This document shows positions 17,665 to 26,203 of a stretch of DNA of 64,000 nucleotides, piece after piece. The DNA comes from CAZLBC01 sp964557575 (GTDB lineage: Bacteria > Planctomycetota > Phycisphaerae > SM23-33), in assembly GCA_964557575.1 (NCBI GenBank), contig CAZLBC010000012.1, forward strand, positions 22,009-86,008. Reading direction: 5' to 3'. The position numbers and the translations under genes were made by a program. Each line of letters begins with the position of its first letter. The first letter of the stretch is position 1. Under the pieces are notes generated by a model. It searched no databases. It was not told the DNA's origin and saw only the letters and a list, made by a program, of their open reading frames with translations.

Positions 17665-18693
17665 TCATACGCCCGCGGCGGACAGGGCAACGAGCTTTCG
17701 GAGGACGGCCCCCGCAGCCCCGGAATCGATCGATTCGGCGGCCGCAGCCAGCCCGGCCTCCATTCCCGGTGCGTGACCCGCGACTACCAGCGCGGCGGCC
17801 GCATTCAGGAGGACGATATTCCTGCAGACCCCCCGTTCCCCGGCCATAACGCCACGGATGCGCGCCGCCGACTCCTCGGGGGAACGCACCGCGAGATCCG
17901 CCAGGGTCCCTTCCGCTATCCCGTAATCCGCGGGATTCAACGTCCACGTATCCACGGTACCGTCTTCGAGCCGGGCAATCGTCGTCGGCCCGGTCACCGA
18001 TATCTCGTCCATGCCGTCGGCGCCGCACACCACCCACGCCCGCTCGGCACCGAGCCGGCACAGCACCTGCGCGAGTATCCCGGTCCACGCGGGGGAAAAA
18101 ACCCCCATCAGAAAGTGCTTCGCCCCGGCCGGATTGGTCAGGGGCCCGAGGATGTTGAAAATAGTCCTGACCGGCAGCGCCTTCCGCACCCCCGCGACGT
18201 TTTTCATCGCCGGGTGGCACTGCCGCGCAAAGCAAAATCCCATGCCGGATTCCTCGATGCAGAGGGTGACCGTGGCGGCGGGTATCTCTATGTTGACCCC
18301 GAGGGCCCGCAACACGTCGGCCGCCCCGCTCGACCGGGTATTCGTCACGTTGCCGTGCTTGGCAACTGTCGCGCCGGCGCCCGCGGCGACAAAACACGAC
18401 GCGGTCGATACGTTGAACGTGCTGATGCCCGTCCCCCCCGTTCCCACGATATCGACAATCGGGCCCTCCCCGTCGAACACGATCCTCACGGCCGCGTCGC
18501 GCATGGCCCGCGCCGCGCCGGCTATCTCCGTGACCGCGTGTCCCTTTGCGGCAAGGGCCGCCAGCAGGGCGGCCATCCTGACCTCGCTCAGTTCGCCGCG
18601 CATCAGGCTGCCGAACGTCTCGAATGCCTCGTCTTCGGCAAGATCTTCTCCCGCAATAATCCTCTGAAGCAGTGTCCCATATTCAATGGCCAT
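17665..18693 (-). CDS. trpD: Anthranilate phosphoribosyltransferase
   Basis: A 342-residue TrpD of normal length. It transfers phosphoribose from PRPP to anthranilate in tryptophan synthesis. The PRPP-binding glycine loop DIVGTGGTGISTFNVST is at about 65-81, followed by AKHGNVTNTRSSGAADVL, which is a family hallmark, and MMGVFSPAWT later in the chain. No other trp gene is in the window. It heads a minus-strand run with two secreted proteins, 75 bases apart, which is an unusual context for an amino-acid gene. Confidence 0.96.
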   Translation of the reverse strand: MAIEYGTLLQRIIAGEDLAEDEAFETFGSLMRGELSEVRMAALLAALAAKGHAVTEIAGAARAMRDAAVRIVFDGEGPIVDIVGTGGTGISTFNVSTASCFVAAGAGATVAKHGNVTNTRSSGAADVLRALGVNIEIPAATVTLCIEESGMGFCFARQCHPAMKNVAGVRKALPVRTIFNILGPLTNPAGAKHFLMGVFSPAWTGILAQVLCRLGAERAWVVCGADGMDEISVTGPTTIARLEDGTVDTWTLNPADYGIAEGTLADLAVRSPEESAARIRGVMAGERGVCRNIVLLNAAAALVVAGHAPGMEAGLAAAAESIDSGAAGAVLRKLVALSAAGV

Positions 18694-18989
18694 GTACCAC
18701 GCACTCCCTGTAAGCCGTTATGTCGGTCGGTAACGAACACGGGAAGCCGCTCCACCCGCATATCGGGCGTATTGTAAACAGCCCCTGATCGGCGGAAAAG
18801 GACAAATACGATTTTGTCGCAATATCACCCGTGACCGGTCGTTTTACCCTATCGAAAAGGATTGTAGGGCAATTCCCCTAATACTTGCGGTAAAATGGAA
18901 AAGCATTTGAGAAAAACGAAAAATTTTACTATTTCAGATGTCTTCGGACAGGACATGGGTATATAAATAAACAAGGAAGGAGATGTAAT

Positions 18990-19121
18990 ATGTATACAGT
19001 AAAGAAAAATCCTTCGCGTGTACCGAGTAGAGCAAAAGGCATGTCGGTGTTTGAGTTTATCTTGTCGATCCTGGTTATAGCAGTCGGGATCACAACGGCA
19101 ATCCGCTACGCCAGCATGTAA
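18990..19121 (+). CDS. Micro-prepilin candidate, 43 residues
   Basis: A short gene with a strong ribosome site (AAGGAAGGAG, 7-8 bases before the ATG). The 43-residue product has a basic leader ending in SRAKG, then MSVFEFILSILVIAVG, a single hydrophobic helix, and only a few residues after it. Cleavage after the glycine would leave a glutamate at position +5 of the mature chain, exactly as in type IV pilins and Flp pilins. The mature protein would be 26 residues, far smaller than any ordinary pilin. A region of low G+C lies upstream and a strong terminator downstream. An alternative is a plain small membrane protein. Confidence 0.65.
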   Translation: MYTVKKNPSRVPSRAKGMSVFEFILSILVIAVGITTAIRYASM

Positions 19122-19193
19122 GGCAGCACTTGCGACAGCAAGAGCTTATATTTACTCGGTAATGTGTGGACGACACTAACAGCGCCTTTGTTT

Positions 19194-19246
19194 CAGAGGT
19201 TGTTTTCGTCTGTGTCATTCGTACAAACGCTCCCCGGCAACCTCTG
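19194..19246 (+). repeat. Nine-base inverted repeat in the 3' region of the micro-prepilin gene
   Basis: CAGAGGTTG at 19194-19202 and CAACCTCTG at 19238-19246 are perfect complements, separated by 35 bases. The pair lies between the micro-prepilin stop and the terminator, so the transcript would end in a structured stretch of about 110 bases. A small RNA processed from this 3' region is possible but not shown. Confidence 0.55.
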
Positions 19247-19265
19247 ATCAACGGCATACAGCAAT

Positions 19266-19298
19266 CCCCGGCCTTCCTGCGGGCCGGGGTATTTTTTT
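19266..19298 (+). terminator. Strong intrinsic terminator
   Basis: CCCCGGCC (19266-19273) pairs perfectly with GGCCGGGG (19282-19289) across an eight-base loop and is followed by TATTTTTTT. It would end transcription of the micro-prepilin gene. The rest of the 369-base stretch 19122-19490 holds the inverted repeat before it and the promoter after it, with no further gene seen. Confidence 0.9.
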
Positions 19299-19366
19299 GG
19301 AAGCGGAAAACCGGCGGGTCGCAGCGAGGCCGGGCAAAACATGTTGTGCGGGATCGAAAAAAACGC

Positions 19367-19395
19367 TTCAAATAAGGCGCTTAAAAACCTATAAT
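19367..19395 (+). promoter_or_regulatory. Promoter of the prepilin gene
   Basis: TTCAAA (19367-19372) and a perfect TATAAT (19390-19395) are 17 bases apart. A start near 19403 gives a leader of about 88 bases before the prepilin ATG at 19491. Confidence 0.6.
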
Positions 19396-19490
19396 AAAAA
19401 AGGTTGGGAAACGTGAAAAAAATGCCCATTTCCCGCGGGAGAAAACCGCTGTACGCGGTCGCGCGAGAAGTCGTGAAAAGGAGTGCCGTC

Positions 19491-20315
19491 ATGAAAAAAC
19501 GCGGGTTCACACTGGTCGAACTCATGGTCGTCATCGCGATCATCGCCCTGCTGCTGACGATGCTCATGCCCTCCCTTCACGACGCCATGAGCGGCGCACG
19601 GGACGCAATCTGCAAGTCGCAGCTCGGCGACTGGGGCAAGATCTGGTCGATGTACATTTCGGACAACGACGGGGATTTCAACCGGGGATGGGACGGACGA
19701 TTCGGCGGCGAGGGTCAGCTCTGGATGACGCAGTTGCGGACATACTACCAGGACAACAAGGATCTGCTCTTGTGCCCGGAGGGTCAGGTTTCCATATTCG
19801 AAGCGGGCTTCACGCCCTTTTCGATGTGGGAACGAGCGGTGCCCTCCGGGGAGGGCGGACCGAAAATACCGGTCAAGAGCAGCTACACGATCAACAATTG
19901 GACGAACGATATGACCGGCGACCGGGGGCATCGAAAGGAAGAGTGGTTCTGGAAGAGCCCGAAGGACACGCCCAAGCCCCACACCGTTCCCGTGTTCGCC
20001 GACGGCACCTGGAACGATGCCTGGCCGCTGCACAAAGACGTAGCACCGGAATACATCGACGGAGTCCCGCTGAATAATTTCGGCACACAAAACGAAATGG
20101 GGCACTTCTGCATACCCCGCCACGGCGATTTCGAGGACGCGTGGGTCAACTGCCTCTTCATGAACTGGGGCGTCCGGCAGGTGCCCCTCAAGCAACTCTG
20201 GCAACTGAAGTGGCACCGCGATTTCAGTTTCGACCCCAGCGAAAACTACGGTATTGGCCGCCCAAACAGCGACTGGCCGAAGTGGATGCAGGAGCGGGAA
20301 TGGGACCAGAAATAA
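19491..20315 (+). CDS. Prepilin-type protein (type II pseudopilin-like)
   Basis: A 274-residue protein starting MKKRG, followed by the classic methylation and cleavage signature FTLVELMVVIAIIALLL. Cleavage by prepilin peptidase after the glycine and methylation of the new N-terminus are expected. The start at 19491 is supported by AAAAGGAG eight bases upstream. The globular part (60-274) is rich in Trp, Asp and His (DNDGDFNRGWDG, a late GHFCIPRHGDFEDAWVN). It resembles the large prepilin paralogue families of Planctomycetota and Lentisphaerota. No assembly ATPase or peptidase gene is in the window. Confidence 0.9.
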   Translation: MKKRGFTLVELMVVIAIIALLLTMLMPSLHDAMSGARDAICKSQLGDWGKIWSMYISDNDGDFNRGWDGRFGGEGQLWMTQLRTYYQDNKDLLLCPEGQVSIFEAGFTPFSMWERAVPSGEGGPKIPVKSSYTINNWTNDMTGDRGHRKEEWFWKSPKDTPKPHTVPVFADGTWNDAWPLHKDVAPEYIDGVPLNNFGTQNEMGHFCIPRHGDFEDAWVNCLFMNWGVRQVPLKQLWQLKWHRDFSFDPSENYGIGRPNSDWPKWMQEREWDQK

Positions 20316-20400
20316 CCACGAGGCCATTGCCCGTGCCGACCACTTGTATCTCCACCTTCTCACCGGTATTATCCCCCCGTGCGCACGAAAGACAATCGCC

Positions 20401-20823
20401 ATGACTGACAAGATGAAACTGCTGCTCCTCGCCGGGGGCGGCATCGCCGCCGCCGCCCTGCTGCTGATCACCGCGATCTTCTCCGGCGGGGACGCCTCAA
20501 CCGGCACTATCGACGACATCCCCGACGACGAACAGGTGTGGGTCAAGTGCACGAACCCGGACTGCGGCGCGGCCTACCGGACCGGCAAAAAGGCATTCTA
20601 CCGGAAGGTCGCCGAAACGGTCCGGTCGAATCCCCGCGAGATTACCGGCCTGACGTGCGAGAAATGCGGGAGAGAAACACTGCAAGAGGCGATCGAGTGC
20701 GCAAAGTGCGGCACCGTGTTCGCCAAGGGTGCGGTGCCCGGCGATTACGCCGATCGCTGCCCGAAGTGCGGCTTCAGCAGTATCGAGCAGGAGATGAAAG
20801 AACGCAAAAACAGAACGGAATAA
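20401..20823 (+). CDS. Membrane-anchored zinc-ribbon protein
   Basis: A 140-residue protein. The start at 20401 gives an N-terminal membrane helix (MKLLLLAGGGIAAAALLLITAIF). After it come four cysteine pairs: CTNPDC, CEKC, CAKC and CPKC, at about residues 55-130, enough for two zinc ribbons. No catalytic motif is visible. It starts 85 bases after the prepilin gene and is followed by a small basic protein and a Ser/Thr kinase, all on the same strand. The function is unknown. A role in assembly or in sensing at the membrane is only a guess. Confidence 0.75.
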   Translation: MTDKMKLLLLAGGGIAAAALLLITAIFSGGDASTGTIDDIPDDEQVWVKCTNPDCGAAYRTGKKAFYRKVAETVRSNPREITGLTCEKCGRETLQEAIECAKCGTVFAKGAVPGDYADRCPKCGFSSIEQEMKERKNRTE

Positions 20824-20911
20824 GCCCTTGAGCGAACCGGCTTCGCCGGTATAATTCCCCTTCCGCCTGCACGGCATATCCCCGCAGACCGCACGAACCG
20901 AAAGGAACACG

Positions 20912-21052
20912 ATGGGCCAGAGAAGAGAACGGCTTGACCGCCGAAAGAAAAACCAGAAGAAAACACGCCTGAAAAACAGCGACCGGAAAACGAAGGAACG
21001 CCGGCGGAAGGCGACCCGCGCCGCTGCCCGCGAACAGCGCATGTCGCAATAA
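20912..21052 (+). CDS. Very basic 46-residue protein
   Basis: A small ORF with a good ribosome site (AAAGGAACACG before ATG). About half of its residues are Arg or Lys (RRERLDRRKKNQKKTR and so on), with no hydrophobic segment, so it is probably a helical nucleic-acid- or ribosome-binding protein. Such short basic proteins occur in Planctomycetota, but I cannot name a family with certainty. It lies between the zinc-ribbon gene and the kinase gene. Confidence 0.6.
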   Translation: MGQRRERLDRRKKNQKKTRLKNSDRKTKERRRKATRAAAREQRMSQ

Positions 21053-21113
21053 ACGACTGCATCCAGTACCGCGCGGTTCAGGCAGACCGCACTCGGCGTG
21101 ACAGTGAGCAGAA

Positions 21114-22298
21114 ATGGCCGAAGAATCAAAACAGAACGATTCCCCCGCGGCCGGCAGGTCCGAAAAAGACAGCGACACTGAAGCATCCCGGTCTCCCGAG
21201 CCGATCCCGGTAGACCCCGGCGACATTCCCGGCAACGACCCGGGAGCCGCCCCGCCCGTCGCCCGCCAGATTCCCGGCTACCAGATCCTCGCCAAGCTCG
21301 GCGCCGGCTCCATGGCCGCCGTGTTCAAGGCCCGGCAGTTGAGCCTCAACCGGATCGTCGCCATCAAGGTGCTGCCCCGGCAGCTCTCGGAAGACGAGGA
21401 ATACGTCCAGCGGTTCTACAGCGAGGGTCGCGCGGCGGCGAAACTCAACCACCCCAATATCGTCGGGGCCTACGACGTGGGTGAACACGGGGGGTACCAC
21501 TACTTCGTCATGGAGTATGTCGAGGGGAAAACGGTCGACGAAGAACTCAAGGCGGGCAAGGTGTATACCGACGGCGAGGCGCTCAGCATCATACTCCAGG
21601 TCGCGCGGGCGCTGGATCACGCCCATCGGCAGGGCCTGATTCATCGCGACGTCAAGCCGAAGAACATCATGATCACGGAAGACGGCACGGCCAAGCTGAT
21701 GGATATGGGGCTCGCGCGGGTCGCGGACGACGCCGACGCCATCAAGGCCGAATCCGGCCGCCTGTTCGGCACCCCCTACTACATCAGCCCCGAGCAGATA
21801 CTGGGCTCGCAGGACGTCGATTTCAGGTGCGATATCTACTCGCTCGGGGCCACGCTGTATCACATGGTGACCGGCCAGGTTCCCTTCGAGGCCGAAGACG
21901 CCAAGCACGTGATGATCAAGCACGTGAAGGAAAAACCGGTGTCTCCCGACCGGCACAATATCGATATTTCCTTCGGCCTGTGCAAGACGATCCTCCAGAT
22001 GATGGCCAAGCACAAGGAACACCGCTACGACGCGACCGCCGACCTGATCGAAGACCTGCAGTCGATCGATTTCATGCTCGAGGTCGAGGAAGACAGGCCC
22101 GGGCCGATACCGACCGTGGAAACGAAAACATCATCGGGCGGCGTTTCAGGCGGCGCGGCAACTCCCGCCGCTCATCCCCTTCAAAGCCAGTCACAGATCG
22201 TATACCGGCCCAATCCCCTCAATACATACCTTATCCTGGGTTTGGTGCTGAGCGTCCTGGTGAACCTGGTGCTGATCCTCCTGTTGATGGCACAATAG
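21114..22298 (+). CDS. Transmembrane Ser/Thr protein kinase, Hanks type
   Basis: A 394-residue kinase of the bacterial PknB-like class. A Pro/Ser-rich N-terminal stretch (1-50) precedes the catalytic domain at about 55-320. Visible motifs are the glycine loop LGAGSMAAVF, catalytic K85 in VAIKVL, the catalytic loop HRDVKPKN (177-184) and the activation segment GTPYYISPEQ. The metal-binding DFG is DMG (197-199), an uncommon change that keeps the aspartate. A single helix at about 370-392 ends the chain, so the kinase faces the cytoplasm and has no extracellular sensor. Targets are unknown. Neighbouring small proteins are possible substrates. Confidence 0.93.
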   Translation: MAEESKQNDSPAAGRSEKDSDTEASRSPEPIPVDPGDIPGNDPGAAPPVARQIPGYQILAKLGAGSMAAVFKARQLSLNRIVAIKVLPRQLSEDEEYVQRFYSEGRAAAKLNHPNIVGAYDVGEHGGYHYFVMEYVEGKTVDEELKAGKVYTDGEALSIILQVARALDHAHRQGLIHRDVKPKNIMITEDGTAKLMDMGLARVADDADAIKAESGRLFGTPYYISPEQILGSQDVDFRCDIYSLGATLYHMVTGQVPFEAEDAKHVMIKHVKEKPVSPDRHNIDISFGLCKTILQMMAKHKEHRYDATADLIEDLQSIDFMLEVEEDRPGPIPTVETKTSSGGVSGGAATPAAHPLQSQSQIVYRPNPLNTYLILGLVLSVLVNLVLILLLMAQ

Positions 22299-22343
22299 CT
22301 CGCAGCGCGGGGCGTTAGGGCATATCAGGGACGGCACATCGGA

Positions 22344-22442
22344 TCAGTGCGCCATCACGGTGAGAATTGCCATAACCACCCACACGGCCACCAGCGTAAT
22401 TTCCCAAACAACCAGGCCGGCTTTTGAACTCGATATCTTCAT
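22344..22442 (-). CDS. Micro-prepilin candidate, 32 residues
   Basis: A tiny ORF with its own promoter and an AAAGGA ribosome site seven bases before the ATG. The product has a short polar leader ending in SSSKAG and then LVVWEITLVAVWVVMAIL, one hydrophobic helix, ending after a few residues. If cut after the glycine, glutamate falls at position +5, the type IV pilin signature, and the mature chain would be 23 residues. It is the second such ORF within 3.5 kb. It is convergent with the kinase gene. It could also be an ordinary small membrane peptide. Confidence 0.55.
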   Translation of the reverse strand: MKISSSKAGLVVWEITLVAVWVVMAILTVMAH

Positions 22443-22489
22443 GCCGAATCCTTTCAGCTCCTCAGTCGCATTCCATCAACCCAGAAAGA

Positions 22490-22519
22490 TATACAATTGT
22501 CCTTTTCGACGCACGACAA
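22490..22519 (-). promoter_or_regulatory. Possible promoter of the 32-residue ORF
   Basis: On the minus strand TTGTCG (22519-22514) and TGTATA (22495-22490) lie 18 bases apart. The predicted start near 22483 gives a leader of about 40 bases with the AAAGGA site in it. Confidence 0.4.
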
Positions 22520-22626
22520 GAACGATGCCGCACTATATACTATCGGACAGTTACAGCCGCCCGGATTAACACGATATACGGGGAAAAACAGCAGAACCGC
22601 TTCTGTGTTCTGGATCGCTGTTACTG

Positions 22627-22632
22627 TATAAT
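22627..22632 (+). promoter_or_regulatory. TATAAT box very close to a start codon
   Basis: A perfect TATAAT lies only 14 bases before the ATG at 22647. No ribosome site is seen, so the transcript may be nearly leaderless. No clear -35 hexamer was found. Confidence 0.35.
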
Positions 22633-22646
22633 AACATGAAGTTTTC

Positions 22647-23387
22647 ATGCAAGAAAAAAAAACTCAAAAACAGCCGTATTATCCGTCAATCGCAATCGCG
22701 CTGTTCCTGCTGTCCATTCAGGCGTGTCCTGCCGGAACCGAAACCGGCACGAAGAAAGATGACGGCGCAGCCGAGAGCAATCTCGACTACTGGCTGAAGC
22801 GGGCTGACGAAAAAAACTCGGGAGGCGACACGCCCGCACCGGCCGCGACTCCCTTCGGGAAAAAAAGGGAATTTTCACGGAAAGACGCCCTGCCGGGGGT
22901 TATTGCGTTCTCCGACGGCGCGGTGATCCCGGGCGGTATTTACACCACTGCCGATAAGGACTGGGAATTGTGGGTGGAAAAGTACAAGCGCTGGATTCGC
23001 ATACCCCCCGCGGCGGTCCTGAGTATCACGGCAAAGATCGTGAAGGAATCAATGGAACTCCGCTGGAGATGGAAGGCGATGGGGGAACCCGAAAAGGTAT
23101 ACACCGGGGAAACATACCCCGTGAAAAGATTCCTGTGGGTATTTCACCTGGCCGACGGCACGTCCCTGACCGGCGCCATCAAGGGGCAGCCGGTGTGGGT
23201 TGAACCGGCGGGAGACGGCCCCACGAGACAGTCCGTTCTGCGGGAGCGCATGAAGGGTGACATCGGTGGTAAACTGACCGACCTTGTGTATCCCGATACA
23301 ATCGTCATCTCACGGAACACGATGGAAAAGTTGCTCTCCGAAGAGAACGCGGGCGAGAAAAAAGGCAGCGGTACGGCAGACCGCTGA
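22647..23387 (+). CDS. Secreted protein of unknown function
   Basis: A 246-residue protein with a hydrophobic N-terminal segment (SIAIALFLLSIQACPAG). This can be read as a signal peptide, possibly with a lipidated cysteine. A low-complexity stretch is followed by a beta-rich domain (about 85-230) with WELWVEKYKRWIRIPP and FHLADGTSLTGAIKGQPVWV. The wording of this domain resembles small proteins of Planctomycetota whose function is not known. It lies alone between the kinase region and topA. A perfect hairpin (23404-23419) follows, but its T-run is distant. Confidence 0.65.
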   Translation: MQEKKTQKQPYYPSIAIALFLLSIQACPAGTETGTKKDDGAAESNLDYWLKRADEKNSGGDTPAPAATPFGKKREFSRKDALPGVIAFSDGAVIPGGIYTTADKDWELWVEKYKRWIRIPPAAVLSITAKIVKESMELRWRWKAMGEPEKVYTGETYPVKRFLWVFHLADGTSLTGAIKGQPVWVEPAGDGPTRQSVLRERMKGDIGGKLTDLVYPDTIVISRNTMEKLLSEENAGEKKGSGTADR

Positions 23388-23510
23388 CGCTGTTTCCACG
23401 GTGGCCGGACACTTCCGGCGGCCGAAAAAACAAGGGTGTTCATTTTTTTATAAACCCCACGCAGGCATTATCTTATATCTCTTTATCGGAAAACCGGCAC
23501 ATCTTTGCGC

Positions 23511-23516
23511 TTGACA
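23511..23516 (+). promoter_or_regulatory. Consensus -35 box upstream of topA
   Basis: A perfect TTGACA lies 40 bases before the preferred topA start. The -10 partner is weak (an A/T-rich stretch around 23532-23539). A start point near 23546 would lie after the GTG at 23538, so it favours the ATG at 23556 as the topA start. Confidence 0.4.
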
Positions 23517-23555
23517 ACTCCGAAATAAAACGAAAATGTGCCCCGCGAAGGGCGA

Positions 23556-26153
23556 ATGATGACGAAAGGTGAAAAAAATACGAGAAACACGATGGATTCA
23601 TCAGGCCACGGCAATGAAAACGGCAAGAAACTGGTCATTGTTGAATCCCCGGCCAAGGCGAGGACGATCAATCGTTACCTGGGCAATGACTACATTGTGA
23701 AGGCCTCGATGGGCCACGTTCGTGACCTCCCGAAAAAGGGCTTGAAAGGCAAAAAACGCGCGGTTCCGGGCGTCGATATTGAGCATGATTTCGAGCCGAC
23801 GTACACCCCCCTGCCCCGAAGCAAAAAAAACCTCGCGGAGCTGAAAAAATTCTCGCAACAGGCGTCGAAAATCTATCTCGCCACCGACCTCGACCGCGAA
23901 GGTGAAGCCATCGCCTGGCACCTGGCCGAGAGCCTCAAGCTGCCGCCGGAGAAGACCTTCCGGGTGGTCTTCAACGAGATTACGCGATCCACCATACGCG
24001 AGGCATTCGAAAACCCACGGCATCTCGACATGCACATGGTAAACGCCCAGCAGGCACGGCGCATACTCGACCGCATCGTCGGATACCAGGTCAGCCCGCT
24101 GCTGTGGAAAAAGGTCGCGGGAGGCCTCAGTGCCGGACGGGTCCAGTCCGTCGCGGTACGGCTGATCGTGGAACGCGAAGAGGAGATCGACGCCTTCGAA
24201 CCCGAAGAGTACTGGCGCATACGGGCGGTGTTCTGCAACGACCCGGCAGCCGCCGGGACGATCGCCGAGGGGTGGAAAGCGCTGACGGCCCGAAAAGACG
24301 AAAACGGGCGCGACCTCCCGAAAAGGGAAATCCGGTCGTGGCTCGCCGACCACGGGGCGTTTGAGGCCGAGCTTGAAAAGTGGAACGGCGAAAAATTCAA
24401 GGCCGGCGGTGAAGAAACCGCCTTGGCCGTCGCGACCGCCCTGGGCGTCGATATCGAGGACATAACGCGGACCGAAGACGAAAAGGCGAAAGGAAAAGCC
24501 CGCAACCGTGTGATTGTCTCCGGCCGCATCACCCCCGATGCACTCCGTGCCGTGATTGCCGCAATCGAGAAAAAGGAAACCCGCACCAGGCCCTATGCCC
24601 CGTTCATCACGGCGACCCTCCAGCAGGCCGCGAGCATACAGCTCCGCTTCAGCGCATCGCGGACCATGCGGATCGCCCAGCAGCTCTACGAGGGAATCAA
24701 TATCCCCGGCGAAGGGCACATCGGACTGATAACCTACATGCGGACCGACAGCCGCAACCTTTCACGCCTCGCCGTTTCCGGGGCGCGGGAACTGATAGAA
24801 CAGGAGTACGGGGATCGCTATCTCCCGGAAAAACCGAACGTCTACGCATCGGGCAAGCGGGCGCAGGAAGCCCACGAGGCCATCAGGCCGTCCGATCCCC
24901 GGCGGAAACCGGAAGATATCAGTAACGCCCTCACCAACGAGCAACTGAAGCTCTATTCCCTGATATGGCGACAGACCGTCGCGTCTCAGATGACCCCCGC
25001 CGAATGGGAGGTAACAGACGCTGAAATAGTCGCCCGGACCGGCGAAGGCGAGGCCGTATTCAAGGCCTCGGGCCGGCGCCTGGTATTCGACGGTTTCCTG
25101 AGGGTGGCCGGGATGCCCAGGAACGGCGACCAGATTCTCCCCGAACTGAAGGAGCGACAAAAAGTCGGGACGGTTTCCATCGCACCTACGCAACACTGTA
25201 CCCAGCCGCCGCCGCGCTACACCGAAGCATCGCTGGTCAAGGCCATGGAGGCCAACAACATCGGGCGTCCCAGCACCTATGCCCCCATCATCCAGACGAT
25301 CCAGGACCGGAAATACGTGGAGCTCATCAAGCGATCCTTTCATCCCACGGATATGGGACGGGTGGTGACCAAAAAGCTGGTGGAAAGCTTCCCCGATCTT
25401 TTCGAGACCGGCTTCACCGCCCACATGGAAAACCAACTGGACCTGATCGAGGAGGCCGAAAGCGACAGGGTGTCCGTGCTGCGGAACTTCTACGGCCCGT
25501 TTGAAAAACAACTGGAAAAGGCCGCTGAAAACATGGTCCACGCAAAGGCCGAAAGCGAGGAAAGCGACTATACCTGCCCGACCTGCAGTGCCCCCATGGT
25601 CTACCGGTTCGGAAAAAACGGGCGTTTCTTGAGTTGCTCGGCATATCCCGACTGCAAGACCGCCATGCCGATCGACCGGGAAGGCCGTCCCCTGGAAACA
25701 AAGCATGTCGATGTCGCCTGTCCGGAATGCGGCGCCCCCATGATGCTTCGCCGTGGACGGTTCGGTCCGTTTTTGAGCTGCAGCACGTATCCGGACTGCA
25801 AGGGAACCGTGAAACTCGACAAAAAGGGGCAGGTCAAGCATCCGGCCCCACCGCCACTGGAAGTCGATGTTGCGTGTCCTAAATGCGGCAGCGCGACGAT
25901 GAATCTCCGGCGGGGCAAGCGCGGTCCCTGGATCGGATGCGTCAACTATCCCAAGTGCCGGGGACGCGCCAAATGGTCTGCACTGGACGGTGAGAGAAAA
26001 CAGGAACTGGAAACAGCGCTGGACAAACACGAAAAGGACAATCCGGTGCCGACGTTGAAAAAACTCGACGGAGAACCCGTCGGCGACGGCCACATGCCGG
26101 TTGAAATCGAGGGGGAAAACGAGGTCCCCGCCCCCGGCAGCAAGGCCGAATAG
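23556..26153 (+). CDS. topA: DNA topoisomerase I
   Basis: An 865-residue type IA topoisomerase that relaxes negative supercoils. The Toprim domain opens with KKLVIVESPAKARTINRYLG and carries the metal-binding DLDREGEAIAWHLAE. The catalytic tyrosine is in GLITYMRTDSRNLS. Three C-terminal zinc ribbons follow (each CPxC with a later CxxYPDCK or CVNYPKC), then an acidic Lys/Glu tail. I prefer the ATG at 23556 (or 23559) to the upstream GTG at 23538 because of a nearby GAAGGG and the promoter position. The 3' neighbour starts 50 bases on. Confidence 0.96.
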   Translation: MMTKGEKNTRNTMDSSGHGNENGKKLVIVESPAKARTINRYLGNDYIVKASMGHVRDLPKKGLKGKKRAVPGVDIEHDFEPTYTPLPRSKKNLAELKKFSQQASKIYLATDLDREGEAIAWHLAESLKLPPEKTFRVVFNEITRSTIREAFENPRHLDMHMVNAQQARRILDRIVGYQVSPLLWKKVAGGLSAGRVQSVAVRLIVEREEEIDAFEPEEYWRIRAVFCNDPAAAGTIAEGWKALTARKDENGRDLPKREIRSWLADHGAFEAELEKWNGEKFKAGGEETALAVATALGVDIEDITRTEDEKAKGKARNRVIVSGRITPDALRAVIAAIEKKETRTRPYAPFITATLQQAASIQLRFSASRTMRIAQQLYEGINIPGEGHIGLITYMRTDSRNLSRLAVSGARELIEQEYGDRYLPEKPNVYASGKRAQEAHEAIRPSDPRRKPEDISNALTNEQLKLYSLIWRQTVASQMTPAEWEVTDAEIVARTGEGEAVFKASGRRLVFDGFLRVAGMPRNGDQILPELKERQKVGTVSIAPTQHCTQPPPRYTEASLVKAMEANNIGRPSTYAPIIQTIQDRKYVELIKRSFHPTDMGRVVTKKLVESFPDLFETGFTAHMENQLDLIEEAESDRVSVLRNFYGPFEKQLEKAAENMVHAKAESEESDYTCPTCSAPMVYRFGKNGRFLSCSAYPDCKTAMPIDREGRPLETKHVDVACPECGAPMMLRRGRFGPFLSCSTYPDCKGTVKLDKKGQVKHPAPPPLEVDVACPKCGSATMNLRRGKRGPWIGCVNYPKCRGRAKWSALDGERKQELETALDKHEKDNPVPTLKKLDGEPVGDGHMPVEIEGENEVPAPGSKAE

Positions 26154-26203
26154 TTTGTCGTCGCCTCTTGCGTCACCGCCCGAATCGCACTAGATTGGTC
26201 ACC

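Noticed and set aside
20837..20851. Hairpin ACCGGC-TTC-GCCGGT after the zinc-ribbon gene
   Set aside because: No T-run follows, and the stem is short. It could be chance in G+C-rich DNA.
23404..23419. Hairpin GCCGGA-CACT-TCCGGC before topA as a terminator
   Set aside because: The stem is perfect, but the next T-run is about 25 bases away, so it does not fit a standard intrinsic terminator.
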